A DNA stretch of 64,000 nt from Photobacterium angustum (GCF_003026365.1 NZ_PYOM01000013.1:62001-126000), one strand, 5' to 3'; shown: positions 36,420 to 46,137, counted from the stretch's first letter. Program-made: numbers and translations. Notes: generated by a model from the letters alone, not told the origin.

Positions 36420-36530
36420 ATAAAACCTACTCCAATAACAGGAGTAGGCTATGAAGGAAAGTCTTCAACAAAAAAGTAGTGGCATATAATCAGACTCAAT
36501 CGATGTGTTTAAGTTCCACTCATATATGCT
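36420..36530 (-). ncRNA. Candidate small RNA, unit D (solo copy)
   Basis: On the minus strand, ATGCCACTACTTTTTTG lies 26 bases before a hairpin with an 8-bp stem (GGAGTAGG as CCTACTCC / GGAGTAGG) and a TTTTATTT tail. The spacing and motif match units A-C, though the U tail is poorer. GAGTCTGATTATATG just upstream resembles the element in A and C. It lies about 540 bases upstream of the OFA gene and 270 bases from the divergent TetR gene. Confidence 0.45.
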
Positions 36531-36692
36531 TTTTCTATTTATATTTTATTAGCTATTAACCTTGCTGATATAGAGTGACTTTAACTTGTTGATATTTAAT
36601 GTCTTATTTTTATTGTTTCAACATTTAAGAACTAATGCTATTTACCTCTCAAAATGAGATAGCTAACTTGTTAAAAGTGTTAACGAGTTGTA

Positions 36693-36715
36693 GTATTTAA
36701 ACATGTGTTTAATAC
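36693..36715. promoter_or_regulatory. Palindromic operator before the PsrA-like gene
   Basis: GTATTTAAACA-TG-TGTTTAATAC is an almost perfect palindrome ending a few bases before the TetR-family gene, positioned for autorepression. The core AAACANNTGTTT is like fatty-acid-responsive TetR operators. Assignment to PsrA is inferred. Confidence 0.55.
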
Positions 36716-36727
36716 GGGTGAATGAAA

Positions 36728-37387
36728 ATGGCAGGAAAAGGTGAAACTAAAAGTCGTATTCTAGATGCCGCTGAGTTGTTATTTGCCGAGCACGGCTTTA
36801 ATGAAACGTCGCTGCGGACCATCACGAGTAAAGCTGGGGTCAATCTTGCTTCTGTTAATTATCATTACGGTGATAAAAAAACATTAGTACGAGCAGTACT
36901 CAGCCGTTACCTTGATATTTTTATGCCAGCGTTGCAAAGCGAATTAGAAAGACTCTTAACCCGAGATGATTTTACGATGGAAGATGTTTTCCACTGTACT
37001 AAGTCACCGCTAGTGAGCCTTAATGATTGTCGAACTAATGGCGCGACGGTTTTTATGTCATTACTAGGGCGAGGTTATACTGACGTACAGGGACATTTAC
37101 GGTGGTTTATTGTTACCCGTTACGACAAAGTCCTTTCTCTTTTTGTCACTGCAGTATGCCGTGCTAATCCATCTTTAGATCCAGAAACTCTTTTCTGGCG
37201 CTTACATTTCACATTAGGTGCATCAGTATTTACGATGGCATCAAGTGCCGCTTTATGTGAAATAGCAGAAAACGATTTTTCTAGTCATGTGAAAACTGAA
37301 GATTTAATTGATCGTCTTGTCCCTTATCTCGCAGCAGGGGTTGGTGCGCCAATAGAGCCGAATCTTTCTCTGGTTAAGCAAGGCTAA
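36728..37387 (+). CDS. psrA: TetR-family regulator, PsrA-like (fatty acid degradation)
   Basis: The product is 219 residues. I take the second ATG because GGGTGA sits seven bases before it and only one base before the first ATG. The N-terminal TetR DNA-binding domain is clear (SRILDAAELLFAEHGFNETSLRTITSKAGVN split over two helices, then SVNYHYGDKKTL). The C-terminal ligand domain is of the PsrA/YbiH type. It sits upstream of fadE on the same strand, and PsrA in Shewanella, Vibrio and Pseudomonas responds to long-chain fatty acids and controls beta-oxidation genes, so I infer that role. The name is by context as much as by sequence. Confidence 0.75.
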   Translation: MAGKGETKSRILDAAELLFAEHGFNETSLRTITSKAGVNLASVNYHYGDKKTLVRAVLSRYLDIFMPALQSELERLLTRDDFTMEDVFHCTKSPLVSLNDCRTNGATVFMSLLGRGYTDVQGHLRWFIVTRYDKVLSLFVTAVCRANPSLDPETLFWRLHFTLGASVFTMASSAALCEIAENDFSSHVKTEDLIDRLVPYLAAGVGAPIEPNLSLVKQG

Positions 37388-37453
37388 AACTAAATAACGA
37401 ATGTATACCTACTTAGTCATTATAAAAATAATCGAAGCAAAAGGATCTGAACT

Positions 37454-39730
37454 ATGAGCACTTTATCTGTAATGCGAAAACGTTATCTCAGCGATCCCGC
37501 CTTTAAGATGTTTAAAAAAGTGTTGCCACCGTTATCTGAAACAGAACGCGAGGCAATGGAAGCGGGGAGTGTATGGTGGGATGGTGAGTTATTTAGTGGG
37601 CAACCTAACTGGAATACCTTATTAACCTACCCTAAGCCAAAACTTTCTGATGAAGAGCAAGTGTTTATCGACACTAAGCTAGAAACGTTATTGGCTATGT
37701 TAAACGATTATCAGATTGTACAAGAAGATAAAGATTTATCGCCAGAGGTATGGCAGTACTTACGTGACGAAAAGTTTTTCTCGTTAATTATTGGTAAAGA
37801 ATTCGGTGGCCTTGATTTTTCAGCGCATGCGAATTCAACCATAGTTGCCAAAATTGCGACGCGTAGTTTAAGTGCTGCGGTATGTGTCATGGTGCCTAAT
37901 TCCCTAGGGCCTGGTGAATTATTGACTCATTACGGGACAGAAGAGCAGAAGAATTATTGGCTACCACGTTTAGCTAACGGTAAAGATATTCCATGTTTTG
38001 CATTAACTGGGCCAGAAGCAGGTTCAGATGCCGGTAGTATTCCTGATGAAGGTATTGTTTGTTATGGCGAACATGAAGGTGAGCAAGTATTAGGTTTACG
38101 CCTAACATGGAACAAACGCTATATCACCTTAGCACCCGTTGCAACAGTATTAGGTCTGGCTTTCAAAATGAAAGATCCTGATGGCCTGCTTGGTGATAAA
38201 AAAGAATTAGGTATTACATGTGCATTAATTCCCGCCGATCATCCTGGTGTTGAAATTGGTGAACGCCATGACCCATTGAATATGGCATTTATGAATGGAC
38301 CTACACGCGGTAATGATGTGTTCATTCCAATGGATTGGCTCATAGGTGGTCAAGAATATGCTGGTAAAGGTTGGCGAATGCTGGTGGAGTGTTTATCAGC
38401 AGGGCGTGGTATTTCACTTCCAGCATTGGGTACTGCCATTGGGCACTTAACAGCGAAAACGACAGGCGCATATTCAGTTGTTCGTAAGCAATTTGGTACT
38501 TCAATTGGTAATTTTGAAGGTGTTGCACAAGCTTTAGGGCGAATTGGTGGTTATACCTATATGCTAGAAGCTGCCCGAACGTTAACCACGACTTCGTTGG
38601 ATATGGGACAAACCCCAGGTATTGTTACAGCCATTGCCAAATACCATATGACTGAAATGGCACGAACAATCCTTAATGATTCAATGGATGTGCACGCTGG
38701 TCGTGCTATTCAGCTCGGTCCAATGAACTATTTAGGCCATCACTACTTTGGTATGCCAGTTGCTATCACAGTAGAAGGCGCGAATATTCTAACCCGAAAC
38801 TTGATGATTTTTGGTCAAGGTGCCACACGTTGCCACCCTTATGTACTCAGTGAAATGGAAGCGGCTGCCAATCCAGATGAACAACAAGGTGAGAAAGATT
38901 TTGATAAGTTGTTATCAAAACATATTGGTTTTGCTATTGGTAATGTTAGTAAGTCTTTACTGAATGCCTTTTCAGGCTCTCGTTTTAATCGTTCACCCGT
39001 TAGTGGTGACACTGCCCCTTATTATCGCCAGTTAGCAAGAATGGCTAAGGCATTGGCGGTGAGTGCGGATTTTGCGATGTTAAGCCTTGGTGGTGAGTTA
39101 AAACGCCGTGAATTAGTCTCTGCGCGTTTAGGCGATGTTTTGAGTCATCTTTATTTAGCATCGGCAGTATTAAAACGCTATGAAGATGAAGGGCGTCAAC
39201 AACAAGATTTATCAATGGTGAAATACGGTGTAGAGCATTGTTTGCATCAATGTGGTGTGGCTTTTAATGATGTGTTTAATAATTTTCCTCGTAAAGGGAT
39301 TGGACGTCTACTACGGACGATTAATTTCCCGTTAGGCATTCATTACCATGCACCATCAGATGTGATTGCTATCGACATCGCAGAAGCATTAATGACTCCT
39401 GGTGTACATCGTGAACGACTAACGCACCTTTGTTATGTTGGTAATAAAGAGGATGATCCTGTTGCGATTATGGAGCGCGCCTTTTTAGCTATGCACGAGA
39501 TCAAACCTTTAGAGCGCAAACTGATGAAAGCAACACGTAGAGGTGAGATCCCACGCAAAGCTTCGTTAACAAATAAGTTACAAGTTGCATTAGATGTGGG
39601 AGTAATCACAGAAGCAGAGAAGAAAAAAATAGAAAATGCTGAGCAGCTAAGACAAAAAGCGGTTCAAGTTGATCATTTTTGTGCAGACCATTTTAAAAAA
39701 GCTCGCATACTACCAGGAAAAGCGGCTTAG
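37454..39730 (+). CDS. fadE: Acyl-CoA dehydrogenase FadE
   Basis: The product is 758 residues, about 55 shorter at the N-terminus than E. coli FadE, so the membrane-proximal extension is missing. It performs the first step of fatty-acid beta-oxidation with FAD. FadE-type motifs include EFGGLDFSAHANS, ALTGPEAGSDAGS, RLTWNKRYITLAPVA, the GRGISLPALG segment, and the long C-terminal DUF1974 region of this subgroup (NFPRKGIGRLLRTINFPLG). AAAGGA precedes the ATG. It follows the PsrA-like gene by 66 bases with no terminator, so the two may be cotranscribed. Confidence 0.94.
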   Translation: MSTLSVMRKRYLSDPAFKMFKKVLPPLSETEREAMEAGSVWWDGELFSGQPNWNTLLTYPKPKLSDEEQVFIDTKLETLLAMLNDYQIVQEDKDLSPEVWQYLRDEKFFSLIIGKEFGGLDFSAHANSTIVAKIATRSLSAAVCVMVPNSLGPGELLTHYGTEEQKNYWLPRLANGKDIPCFALTGPEAGSDAGSIPDEGIVCYGEHEGEQVLGLRLTWNKRYITLAPVATVLGLAFKMKDPDGLLGDKKELGITCALIPADHPGVEIGERHDPLNMAFMNGPTRGNDVFIPMDWLIGGQEYAGKGWRMLVECLSAGRGISLPALGTAIGHLTAKTTGAYSVVRKQFGTSIGNFEGVAQALGRIGGYTYMLEAARTLTTTSLDMGQTPGIVTAIAKYHMTEMARTILNDSMDVHAGRAIQLGPMNYLGHHYFGMPVAITVEGANILTRNLMIFGQGATRCHPYVLSEMEAAANPDEQQGEKDFDKLLSKHIGFAIGNVSKSLLNAFSGSRFNRSPVSGDTAPYYRQLARMAKALAVSADFAMLSLGGELKRRELVSARLGDVLSHLYLASAVLKRYEDEGRQQQDLSMVKYGVEHCLHQCGVAFNDVFNNFPRKGIGRLLRTINFPLGIHYHAPSDVIAIDIAEALMTPGVHRERLTHLCYVGNKEDDPVAIMERAFLAMHEIKPLERKLMKATRRGEIPRKASLTNKLQVALDVGVITEAEKKKIENAEQLRQKAVQVDHFCADHFKKARILPGKAA

Positions 39731-39767
39731 GTAGCTTAGTTAGTGATATATAAACCTGGAATCTCCC

Positions 39768-39797
39768 ATGTGCCACGCTAAGCGTGGCACTTTTTTT
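39768..39797 (+). terminator. Rho-independent terminator of fadE
   Basis: GTGCCACGC / GCGTGGCAC 9-bp stem, 3-nt loop, then T7. Confidence 0.92.
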
Positions 39798-39917
39798 GAC
39801 CAGAAAAATCTGTAACACCTCCAACCACTACGGTTTTTATCATTTTCTGTCATAAATTTAATGCGCATTTGACGCTAACCTTTTATCCTATCAGCAACTA
39901 TGTAAGGGAAGTTGAAG

Positions 39918-41120
39918 ATGATCATCAAACCTAAAACTCGTGGATTTATTTGTACAACAACGCACCCAGTGGGTTGTGAAGAGAACGTAAAAGAGCAAAT
40001 TGCTTATACAAAAGCACAAGGCCCAATTGCTAACTCACCTAAGCGTGTGCTAGTTGTTGGTTCATCAAGTGGTTATGGTTTATCGTCTCGTATTGCTGCG
40101 GCATTCGGTGGCGGTGCTGCAACTATTGGTGTGTTCTTTGAAAAACCAGGTACAGAGAAAAAACCAGGTACTGCAGGTTGGTATAACTCAGCAGCATTTG
40201 ACAAGTTTGCGAAAGAAGAAGGTCTTTATTCAAAAAGCTTGAATGGTGATGCTTTCTCTAACGAAGCAAAACAAAAGACAATTGATTTGATCAAAGAAGA
40301 TCTTGGTCAAGTTGATATGGTGATTTACTCACTGGCATCACCTGTACGTAAATTACCTGAAACAGGTGAAGTTATTCGCTCATGCCTAAAACCAATGGGT
40401 GAGACGTACACAGCAACAGCAGTAGATACCAATAAAGATGTATTAATCGAAGCAAGCATTGAGCCAGCTACAGAGCAAGAAGTTGCTGATACTGTAACGG
40501 TAATGGGCGGTCAAGACTGGGAACTTTGGATTGATGCTCTATCTGATGCTGGCGTTTTAGCTGACGGTTGTAAGACTGTGGCTTACAGCTACATTGGTAC
40601 TGAAATCACATGGCCGATCTACTGGCACGGTGCGCTAGGTCAAGCGAAGATGGATCTTGATCGTGCAGCGAAAGAACTAAACGAGAAGCTAGCAAAAACT
40701 GGCGGCTCAGCAAATGTTGCTGTACTTAAGAGTGTGGTAACACAAGCAAGTGCGGCAATTCCTGTAATGCCACTTTATATTGCGATGGTATTTAAGAAGA
40801 TGCGTGAAGAAGGTGTACACGAAGGTTGTATGCAGCAAATTCTACGTATGTTCAATGAACGTCTATTTAAAGCTGACGGTACAGCAGCAGAAGTTGATGG
40901 TGAAAACCGTCTACGCCTAGATGACTGGGAACTTCGCGAAGATATCCAGAAACATTGTCGTGATTTATGGCCAAACGTAACCAATGAAAACTTATTTGAT
41001 GTCGCTGACTATCAGCAATATAAAGATGAGTTTTTAAAGCTATTTGGCTTTGGTATTGACGCTGTTGATTATGATGCAGATGTGAATCCGGTTGTTGAGT
41101 TTGATGTGAAAGACATTTAA
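39918..41120 (+). CDS. fabV: Enoyl-[acyl-carrier-protein] reductase FabV
   Basis: The product is 400 residues. The ATG giving [20 protein letters not shown] matches known FabV starts and follows AGGGAAG. FabV is the NADH-dependent, triclosan-resistant reductase that replaces FabI in Vibrio and relatives for the last step of each fatty acid elongation cycle. Its NAD-binding segment is [20 protein letters not shown], and the catalytic pair has the FabV spacing Tyr-x8-Lys ([10 protein letters not shown]). It lies after fadE, putting breakdown and synthesis genes side by side, but each has its own terminator. Confidence 0.96.
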   Translation: MIIKPKTRGFICTTTHPVGCEENVKEQIAYTKAQGPIANSPKRVLVVGSSSGYGLSSRIAAAFGGGAATIGVFFEKPGTEKKPGTAGWYNSAAFDKFAKEEGLYSKSLNGDAFSNEAKQKTIDLIKEDLGQVDMVIYSLASPVRKLPETGEVIRSCLKPMGETYTATAVDTNKDVLIEASIEPATEQEVADTVTVMGGQDWELWIDALSDAGVLADGCKTVAYSYIGTEITWPIYWHGALGQAKMDLDRAAKELNEKLAKTGGSANVAVLKSVVTQASAAIPVMPLYIAMVFKKMREEGVHEGCMQQILRMFNERLFKADGTAAEVDGENRLRLDDWELREDIQKHCRDLWPNVTNENLFDVADYQQYKDEFLKLFGFGIDAVDYDADVNPVVEFDVKDI

Positions 41121-41134
41121 TTAACAACAAAATA

Positions 41135-41162
41135 AAAAACCGCCGAAAGGCGGTTTTTTTAT
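41135..41162 (+). terminator. Rho-independent terminator of fabV
   Basis: AAAAACCGCC / GGCGGTTTTT stem, 4-nt GAAA loop, T run. Confidence 0.92.
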
Positions 41163-41191
41163 TGTTTCGATTTATCAATATAATCTATTTA

Positions 41192-41317
41192 TTATTTTTT
41201 TTCTTTATGTATCCAACCACATTGGTTGCAGAGATAAATTCTTCTAATGTAAAACTTGTGCCATAGTTTTCGCTTTATTCTTCCTACATCGAAACTAGCA
41301 CATTTTTCGCACTGCAT
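41192..41317 (-). CDS. 41-residue zinc-ribbon-like small protein
   Basis: This short frame has a good ribosome site (AGGAGAG, seven bases before the ATG). It encodes 41 residues with two CxxC pairs, CEKC near the N-terminus and CNQC near residue 30, separated by a basic, aromatic stretch (RIKRKLWHKF). The layout is that of a minimal zinc ribbon. It lies between the fabV terminator and the phoQ-like gene on the same strand as phoPQ, about 140 bases after the phoQ stop. Function unknown; zinc binding is inferred from the cysteine spacing. Confidence 0.65.
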   Translation of the reverse strand: MQCEKCASFDVGRIKRKLWHKFYIRRIYLCNQCGWIHKEKK

Positions 41318-41459
41318 TTATTAACTCTCCTAGCTATTAATAAATTACTAGTGATAGTTTTAAATATTATAAATTTAATGTCTACGAATGGCTGTCAATT
41401 TTTTGGCGTTTCAGCCTCGTACATTCAATTATTCGGCCTGCCATAAATTTTAACATTTC

Positions 41460-42809
41460 TTAATCATTAAGTTTTGGCAGTGTAATAATAAATGCAGCCC
41501 CTTCTAATGGCGAATCTTCAACATAGATAGTTCCTTGATAGCTATCGATAATTTCATTACATACCGATAAACCAATACCTTGACCTGGGTTTAGCTGATC
41601 TGAACGTACCCCTCGTTGAAATATTGCTTCTCTCATATCAAGTTTTACACCTGGACCATCATCTTCGATCTTAATGGTAAAATGTGAGTTAGTTTCTGTC
41701 ACAGTAATATGCACTTGGCTGATACAAAAACGGAATGAATTTTCGAGCATATTGCCAAATAATTCCATTAAATCATCTTTATTTAGCGGCAACATAACAT
41801 CTTCATTGAAGTGATAATGTAGTTGAGCTTGTTTATCCGCATAAATTTTACCAAGCATTAAGCTAAGGCTATTAACAACTGGCATTAATTGAGAATTACT
41901 TTTTTGTAGTCCTTGCTGACCCACCATTGCACGTTTGAGCTGATATTGGACAAGATCATCCATTTGGCTGATTTGCTCCATAATGCGTTGATTTAGCTCG
42001 TGACGCTCTAACGTTTTATCATCCAATAATGCATTTGTTGCCGCTAAACGGGTTTTTAAACTATGGGCAAGATCATCCATCGCATGGCGGTAACGTCCTT
42101 TTTGATCACTGCTGATACGATTTAATCGGTTAACTGCTTTAGTCACTTCTTGCAGTTCCATTGGATAATCATTATCGAGCTTTTCTCGTTTCGCTTCTGC
42201 CATTTGATCGAGCTGAGAGGCTAACTTGCGTAACGGCTGAAATCCCCAGTGAAAGGCAGCAATAAGAAATGCAACAGCAATAAGTACAAACAGACCGAGA
42301 TAAAATGCTGTACGTTGGTGGAGTTTTTCTAATGATTTTTCATAATCATTTGCTGAACGCAATACCACGAGTTGATAAATGTTGCCATTTTCTTTATCTC
42401 GACTGAGGTTATAAGCGATATAGCCTTTGTCATCACCCATTTTTATTAGGGTAGGAGTCGGTATTTCTTCTGGAAGGTAACGACAAACATCTTTTAAATT
42501 TGCTTTATTGGCTTCATGAGATAACCATGTGGTGTTATCTGCTTGATCGCACACCACGGCAATATAATCGGTGTCTGATGGATCAAGAGAGTCAATCCAC
42601 TTATCAACATCTTTGATCAAGCCTGCGCGGTTAAGTTGAGCAACAACCATTGGCATTTGAGCGACAAGCTCTGAAGAGTATGAAGCCATATAGCTTTGAG
42701 AATAAAGCTTATTAATCACACCGGCTAAGGCCGATGTGACTAAAGCAATAATAGCTACAGAGGTGATTAAAACTCGACGTCTTAAACGCGGCTGTATAAG
42801 TTTATTCAT
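41460..42809 (-). CDS. phoQ: PhoQ-like sensor histidine kinase
   Basis: The product is 449 residues. Two membrane helices (about 12-32 and 168-188) enclose a ~135-residue periplasmic sensor. HAMP and dimerisation regions follow. The H-box reads DDLAHSLKTRLAA, with His249; Arg254 replaces the proline usual in PhoQ (HSLKTPLA). The ATPase domain has LFGNMLENSFRFC, EDDGPGV and GQGIGLSVCNEII. PhoQ senses divalent cations, acid or cationic peptides in other bacteria; I do not see the long acidic membrane-facing patch of E. coli PhoQ. It overlaps phoP by four bases. Confidence 0.85.
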   Translation of the reverse strand: MNKLIQPRLRRRVLITSVAIIALVTSALAGVINKLYSQSYMASYSSELVAQMPMVVAQLNRAGLIKDVDKWIDSLDPSDTDYIAVVCDQADNTTWLSHEANKANLKDVCRYLPEEIPTPTLIKMGDDKGYIAYNLSRDKENGNIYQLVVLRSANDYEKSLEKLHQRTAFYLGLFVLIAVAFLIAAFHWGFQPLRKLASQLDQMAEAKREKLDNDYPMELQEVTKAVNRLNRISSDQKGRYRHAMDDLAHSLKTRLAATNALLDDKTLERHELNQRIMEQISQMDDLVQYQLKRAMVGQQGLQKSNSQLMPVVNSLSLMLGKIYADKQAQLHYHFNEDVMLPLNKDDLMELFGNMLENSFRFCISQVHITVTETNSHFTIKIEDDGPGVKLDMREAIFQRGVRSDQLNPGQGIGLSVCNEIIDSYQGTIYVEDSPLEGAAFIITLPKLND

Positions 42810-43480
42810 TGGGCATTAAGTTCAAAAATATACCCTTGACCACGAATGGTTGATATTGGGTTATCTTGGCCTGTTTTAGTGAATTTTTTACGTAGACGAC
42901 TAATCATAACTTCGATTGTATTTGGATCGCCTTCTTGATCTTCATATAACACATCGAGAAGGCGTTGTTTGGATACAACCTGACGGCTATGGCGCATGAG
43001 ATATTCAAGTAAGTCATATTCAAAAGCGGTTAATTCTAATAATGTTTCATGAACATAAACTTGCTTCGCGAGGAGATCAACACGGATATCACCTGCGGTC
43101 ATTTCTGGCTTTACAAAACCAGCGCTTCGGCGAACGAGTGCGCTTAAGCGAGCAACCATTTCTTCTTTTTGAAATGGCTTAACGAGATAGTCATCAGCAC
43201 CAGCTTCAAGGCCTGTAACTTTGTCTTGCCAATTTGAACGCGCAGTAAGAATAAGAATGGGAAGGCGAAGCCCCTTTTTACGCATGTCTTTAATTAAACT
43301 AATCCCATCACGGTCGGGTAAACCAATATCAACAATCGCAATATCATTGGGGTAGTTTTCAGCAAAGAATAAACCTTCTTCTGCCGTATTTGCACACTGA
43401 ACTTGGTTGCCTAATTCACTGAGTTGAGATTTTAAGTGATGGCTAAGGATTGCATCGTCTTCGACAATAAGAATTCGCAT
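42806..43480 (-). CDS. phoP: PhoP-like OmpR-family response regulator
   Basis: The product is 224 residues. Receiver motifs are VEDDA, IVDIGLPDRDG (phosphoacceptor Asp), LILTARS and YLVKPF. The winged-helix effector contains LTAFEYDLLEYL and the closing STIRGQGYIFEL. Similarity to PhoP is strong in both domains, and the coupled PhoQ-like kinase supports the name. The operon starts here, with its promoter in the ~285-base gap before ybjL. Targets are unknown, although the porin nearby could be one. Confidence 0.86.
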   Translation of the reverse strand: MRILIVEDDAILSHHLKSQLSELGNQVQCANTAEEGLFFAENYPNDIAIVDIGLPDRDGISLIKDMRKKGLRLPILILTARSNWQDKVTGLEAGADDYLVKPFQKEEMVARLSALVRRSAGFVKPEMTAGDIRVDLLAKQVYVHETLLELTAFEYDLLEYLMRHSRQVVSKQRLLDVLYEDQEGDPNTIEVMISRLRKKFTKTGQDNPISTIRGQGYIFELNAQ

Positions 43481-43695
43481 AAATTAAAGCACCCAAGGTT
43501 GCTGATTATAGTTGTAAATATCTATGGTACGAAATATTGCAATTATCCGCATTATTTATCATTACCATAAACTTAAAATTTGAGCGTTATAGCAGAATGG
43601 GTATTTATAAGTCACATTGCTATGTGTGCTATTAACTAAAAGGTTTGATTAATAACAAATTAACGCTACAGGTCTTAGTGTAGGTATATTGACTG

Positions 43696-43739
43696 AATAG
43701 GGGCTGACTCATGAGATAACTCATTAGCCAGCCCCTATT
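43696..43739. repeat. Long perfect inverted repeat between ybjL and phoP
   Basis: An 11-bp perfect stem (AATAGGGGCTG / CAGCCCCTATT) encloses a loop of 22 bases, containing the palindrome CTCATGAG. Just after the ybjL stop on the minus strand but with no T run. It could terminate or stabilise the ybjL mRNA. Confidence 0.55.
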
Positions 43740-43765
43740 AGAAAGAGCAGTATTAAAGCCAATAA

Positions 43766-45448
43766 TTATTTCAGAATAATAATTAACGTACCTGCAATAG
43801 TGAGTAATACGTTAGCGATAGCATAAGTACCAGCATAACCTAAAGCAGGAATAGTACTACGCGCATGAGCGTTGATCATATCCATTGCTGGGGCACAGGT
43901 ACGCGCACCTATGATGGCACCAAAAAGTAGTGCACGGTTCATTTTCAGTACATAAGCACCGAATAGATAGGCTAATACCACAGGGATCACACTCACCATT
44001 AAACTGGTGACAAAAACAGTTAAACCGATATGGCCAATGGATTCAAAAAGGTTAGAACCTGCACTTAAGCCGATACCAACCATAAAGACCATTAAGCCTA
44101 AATCTTTCGCCATATTTAATGCCCCTTGAGGGACATAACCGAAAGTGGGGTGGTTTGCTCGTAAAAATCCAAGTGTAATACCTGCAATTAAAAGACCTGC
44201 AGCACTACCTAAACCAAACGCAATATGACCAAACTTCATGGTAATTAAACCAAGCAGTAAACCTATGATAAAGAAACAACAAAAAGCTAATAAATCTGCA
44301 ATCTGGCTGTGGATTGAAATAAAGCCAATGCGTTCTGCTAAACCATGAACACGGCTTTTCTCGCCACTAACTTGCAGAATATCACCTTTATTTAACAGAA
44401 TGTTGTGATCCATCGGCATTTCGATTTGAGCACGAACAACACGGTTTAAGAAACAGCCGTACTCTGACAGGTTCAATTCAGATAAACGTTTACCGGCGAT
44501 ACCATCGTTCTTTACCACGATTTCTTCTTCAATGATGCGAAGATCTAATAAATCACGATCAAAAACTTCTTTACCATTACGGAAACTAGGATCAAGACGA
44601 GCGTGGCTGTCGGGGTAACCCACTAGCGCAATTTCATCACCTTCTTGCAAAATTGCATCACCATCAGGGTTAGCTAAAATACCGTTACGACGAACGCGTT
44701 CGATATAGCATCCTGTTTGGCGGTAGATACCTAACTCACGAAGGTTACGGCCATCAATCCAATTAATCAGTTCAGGCCCAACACGGTATGCGCGAATAAT
44801 GGGTAAATACACTTTTCGTTGAGCGACTTCACCAATACCACGTTCACGTGCGATCTGTTGTGAAGATTCAGCTAGATTTTGTTTTTGTAGTGTAGGCATG
44901 AGCTTCGCGAGAAATATTAAGCTCACTAGACCTACTAAATAGGACATCGCATAACCAACACTTAAACTCTCTGTAAGCTGTTTAATCATTGTTGGATCGG
45001 TAATACCTGAAAGCCCGGTATTCAATGCGTCTTTAGCACCCACTAATACTGGCGTAGCAGTTAATGAACCCGCCATTAAACCTGTCGCAAGGCCAATATC
45101 CATATGTAGATAATGCGCCATTGTCATGGTTATCGCGATGGAGGAAAGCAAAACGACGAGCGCAAGTAAAAGGTAGTGCTTACCGTCTCGAAAAAAGATG
45201 CCGAAAAAGTTTGGACCCGCTTCTATACCCACACAAAAAATAAACAGCATAAAGCCAATATTTAAAGCATCAGTATCAAAAGTAAAACCAGCATTACCAA
45301 ACAGCAGTGCTGTGACTAAAACGCCAATAGAATTACCTAAGCTCATCTTACCAAAGCGTATTTTGCCAATACTTAAACCTACGGCAAGGACAACAAAAAG
45401 TAATAGAATATCATTATGGTGTAGAAGTGCTGCTACATCAATGTTCAC
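43766..45448 (-). CDS. ybjL: YbjL, aspartate:alanine exchanger-family membrane protein
   Basis: The product is 560 residues (E. coli YbjL 561) and closely matches it across the full length. Two blocks of about five membrane helices flank two RCK_C regulatory domains ([20 protein letters not shown] and [19 protein letters not shown]). The AspT family exchanges amino acids or dicarboxylates; the substrate of YbjL is not known. The RCK_C domains suggest control by a nucleotide or other ligand. grxA follows upstream in the same orientation, as in E. coli. Confidence 0.94.
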   Translation of the reverse strand: MNIDVAALLHHNDILLLFVVLAVGLSIGKIRFGKMSLGNSIGVLVTALLFGNAGFTFDTDALNIGFMLFIFCVGIEAGPNFFGIFFRDGKHYLLLALVVLLSSIAITMTMAHYLHMDIGLATGLMAGSLTATPVLVGAKDALNTGLSGITDPTMIKQLTESLSVGYAMSYLVGLVSLIFLAKLMPTLQKQNLAESSQQIARERGIGEVAQRKVYLPIIRAYRVGPELINWIDGRNLRELGIYRQTGCYIERVRRNGILANPDGDAILQEGDEIALVGYPDSHARLDPSFRNGKEVFDRDLLDLRIIEEEIVVKNDGIAGKRLSELNLSEYGCFLNRVVRAQIEMPMDHNILLNKGDILQVSGEKSRVHGLAERIGFISIHSQIADLLAFCCFFIIGLLLGLITMKFGHIAFGLGSAAGLLIAGITLGFLRANHPTFGYVPQGALNMAKDLGLMVFMVGIGLSAGSNLFESIGHIGLTVFVTSLMVSVIPVVLAYLFGAYVLKMNRALLFGAIIGARTCAPAMDMINAHARSTIPALGYAGTYAIANVLLTIAGTLIIILK

Positions 45449-45667
45449 AACAGAATTTCCGACAATAGTGGAGAAGTAAAAGTAGTCAAATTCTAGCTGA
45501 TTTTTGCAGACTGTTATAGCGTATATTCTAAAAAAATGTTGAAAGTTAGTATTAATAACTTCTGATTGTGTATTCTTTATCAGAAGGGATAAAAGCGGAA
45601 ATATAACGGATTACTGTACGTTAAAAATACTGTTCATTTACGTTGTCAGTAAGTAATAAAATAAAGA

Positions 45668-45699
45668 ACAAAAAAAGGTCGAACAATGTCGACCTTTTA
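45668..45699 (-). terminator. Rho-independent terminator of grxA
   Basis: AAAAGGTCGA / TCGACCTTTT stem, 6-nt loop, and a T7 tail on the minus strand. Confidence 0.88.
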
Positions 45700-45716
45700 T
45701 AAATTGAATTCTTTTC

Positions 45717-45980
45717 TTATTGGAACAGTAGATTATGTTCTTTAGAGTAAGCTTCAAATTCAGTACAGCCACCAATGTGCTCTTGATCAACAAAGATCTG
45801 TGGCACTGTTTCAACTGGTTTACCTACCGTTTTTTCTAGATCAGCTTTACTGATGCCTTCCGCATGAATATCAACGTAACGGAAGTTAAAGTCGTCGCGT
45901 TCTAATTTAATTTTTTCTGCTAATTCCTTAGCACGTACACAGAATGGGCAACCTGGGCGACCAAAAATAACTACGAACAT
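45717..45980 (-). CDS. grxA: Glutaredoxin 1
   Basis: The product is 87 residues. The redox site is CPFC (CPYC in E. coli), within GRPGCPFCVRAKEL. The cis-proline VPQIFVD and the glutathione-binding GGCTEFEAY segment are present. It reduces ribonucleotide reductase and protein disulfides with glutathione in the cytoplasm. It ends at its own terminator, so it is not in an operon with ybjL. AGGAGAG precedes the ATG. Confidence 0.95.
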   Translation of the reverse strand: MFVVIFGRPGCPFCVRAKELAEKIKLERDDFNFRYVDIHAEGISKADLEKTVGKPVETVPQIFVDQEHIGGCTEFEAYSKEHNLLFQ

Positions 45981-46107
45981 AAAATCTCTCCTGCAAAATT
46001 ATGTTGTTACTATAACGTGTGTTTATTGATAGAGAAAGGGGGATTTGCCTGTTAGAGCAATAGAGAAAATCGATGGTGAAATATATATCAAGATAGGACG
46101 ACGCCAA

Positions 46108-46137
46108 AGAATAAAGCCAAGCACGAGGCTTGGCTTG
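46108..46137 (-). terminator. Rho-independent terminator of the porin gene
   Basis: AAGCCAAGC / GCTTGGCTT 9-bp stem, 5-nt loop, and T-rich tail on the minus strand. Confidence 0.82.

Noticed and set aside
36451..36489. 12-codon frame after AGGAG in the unit D region
   Set aside because: The other three units have no equivalent frame, and the T tail places the transcript on the minus strand.
36720..36724. First ATG of the PsrA-like gene as the start
   Set aside because: The GGGTGA ribosome site ends too close to it; the next ATG has normal spacing.
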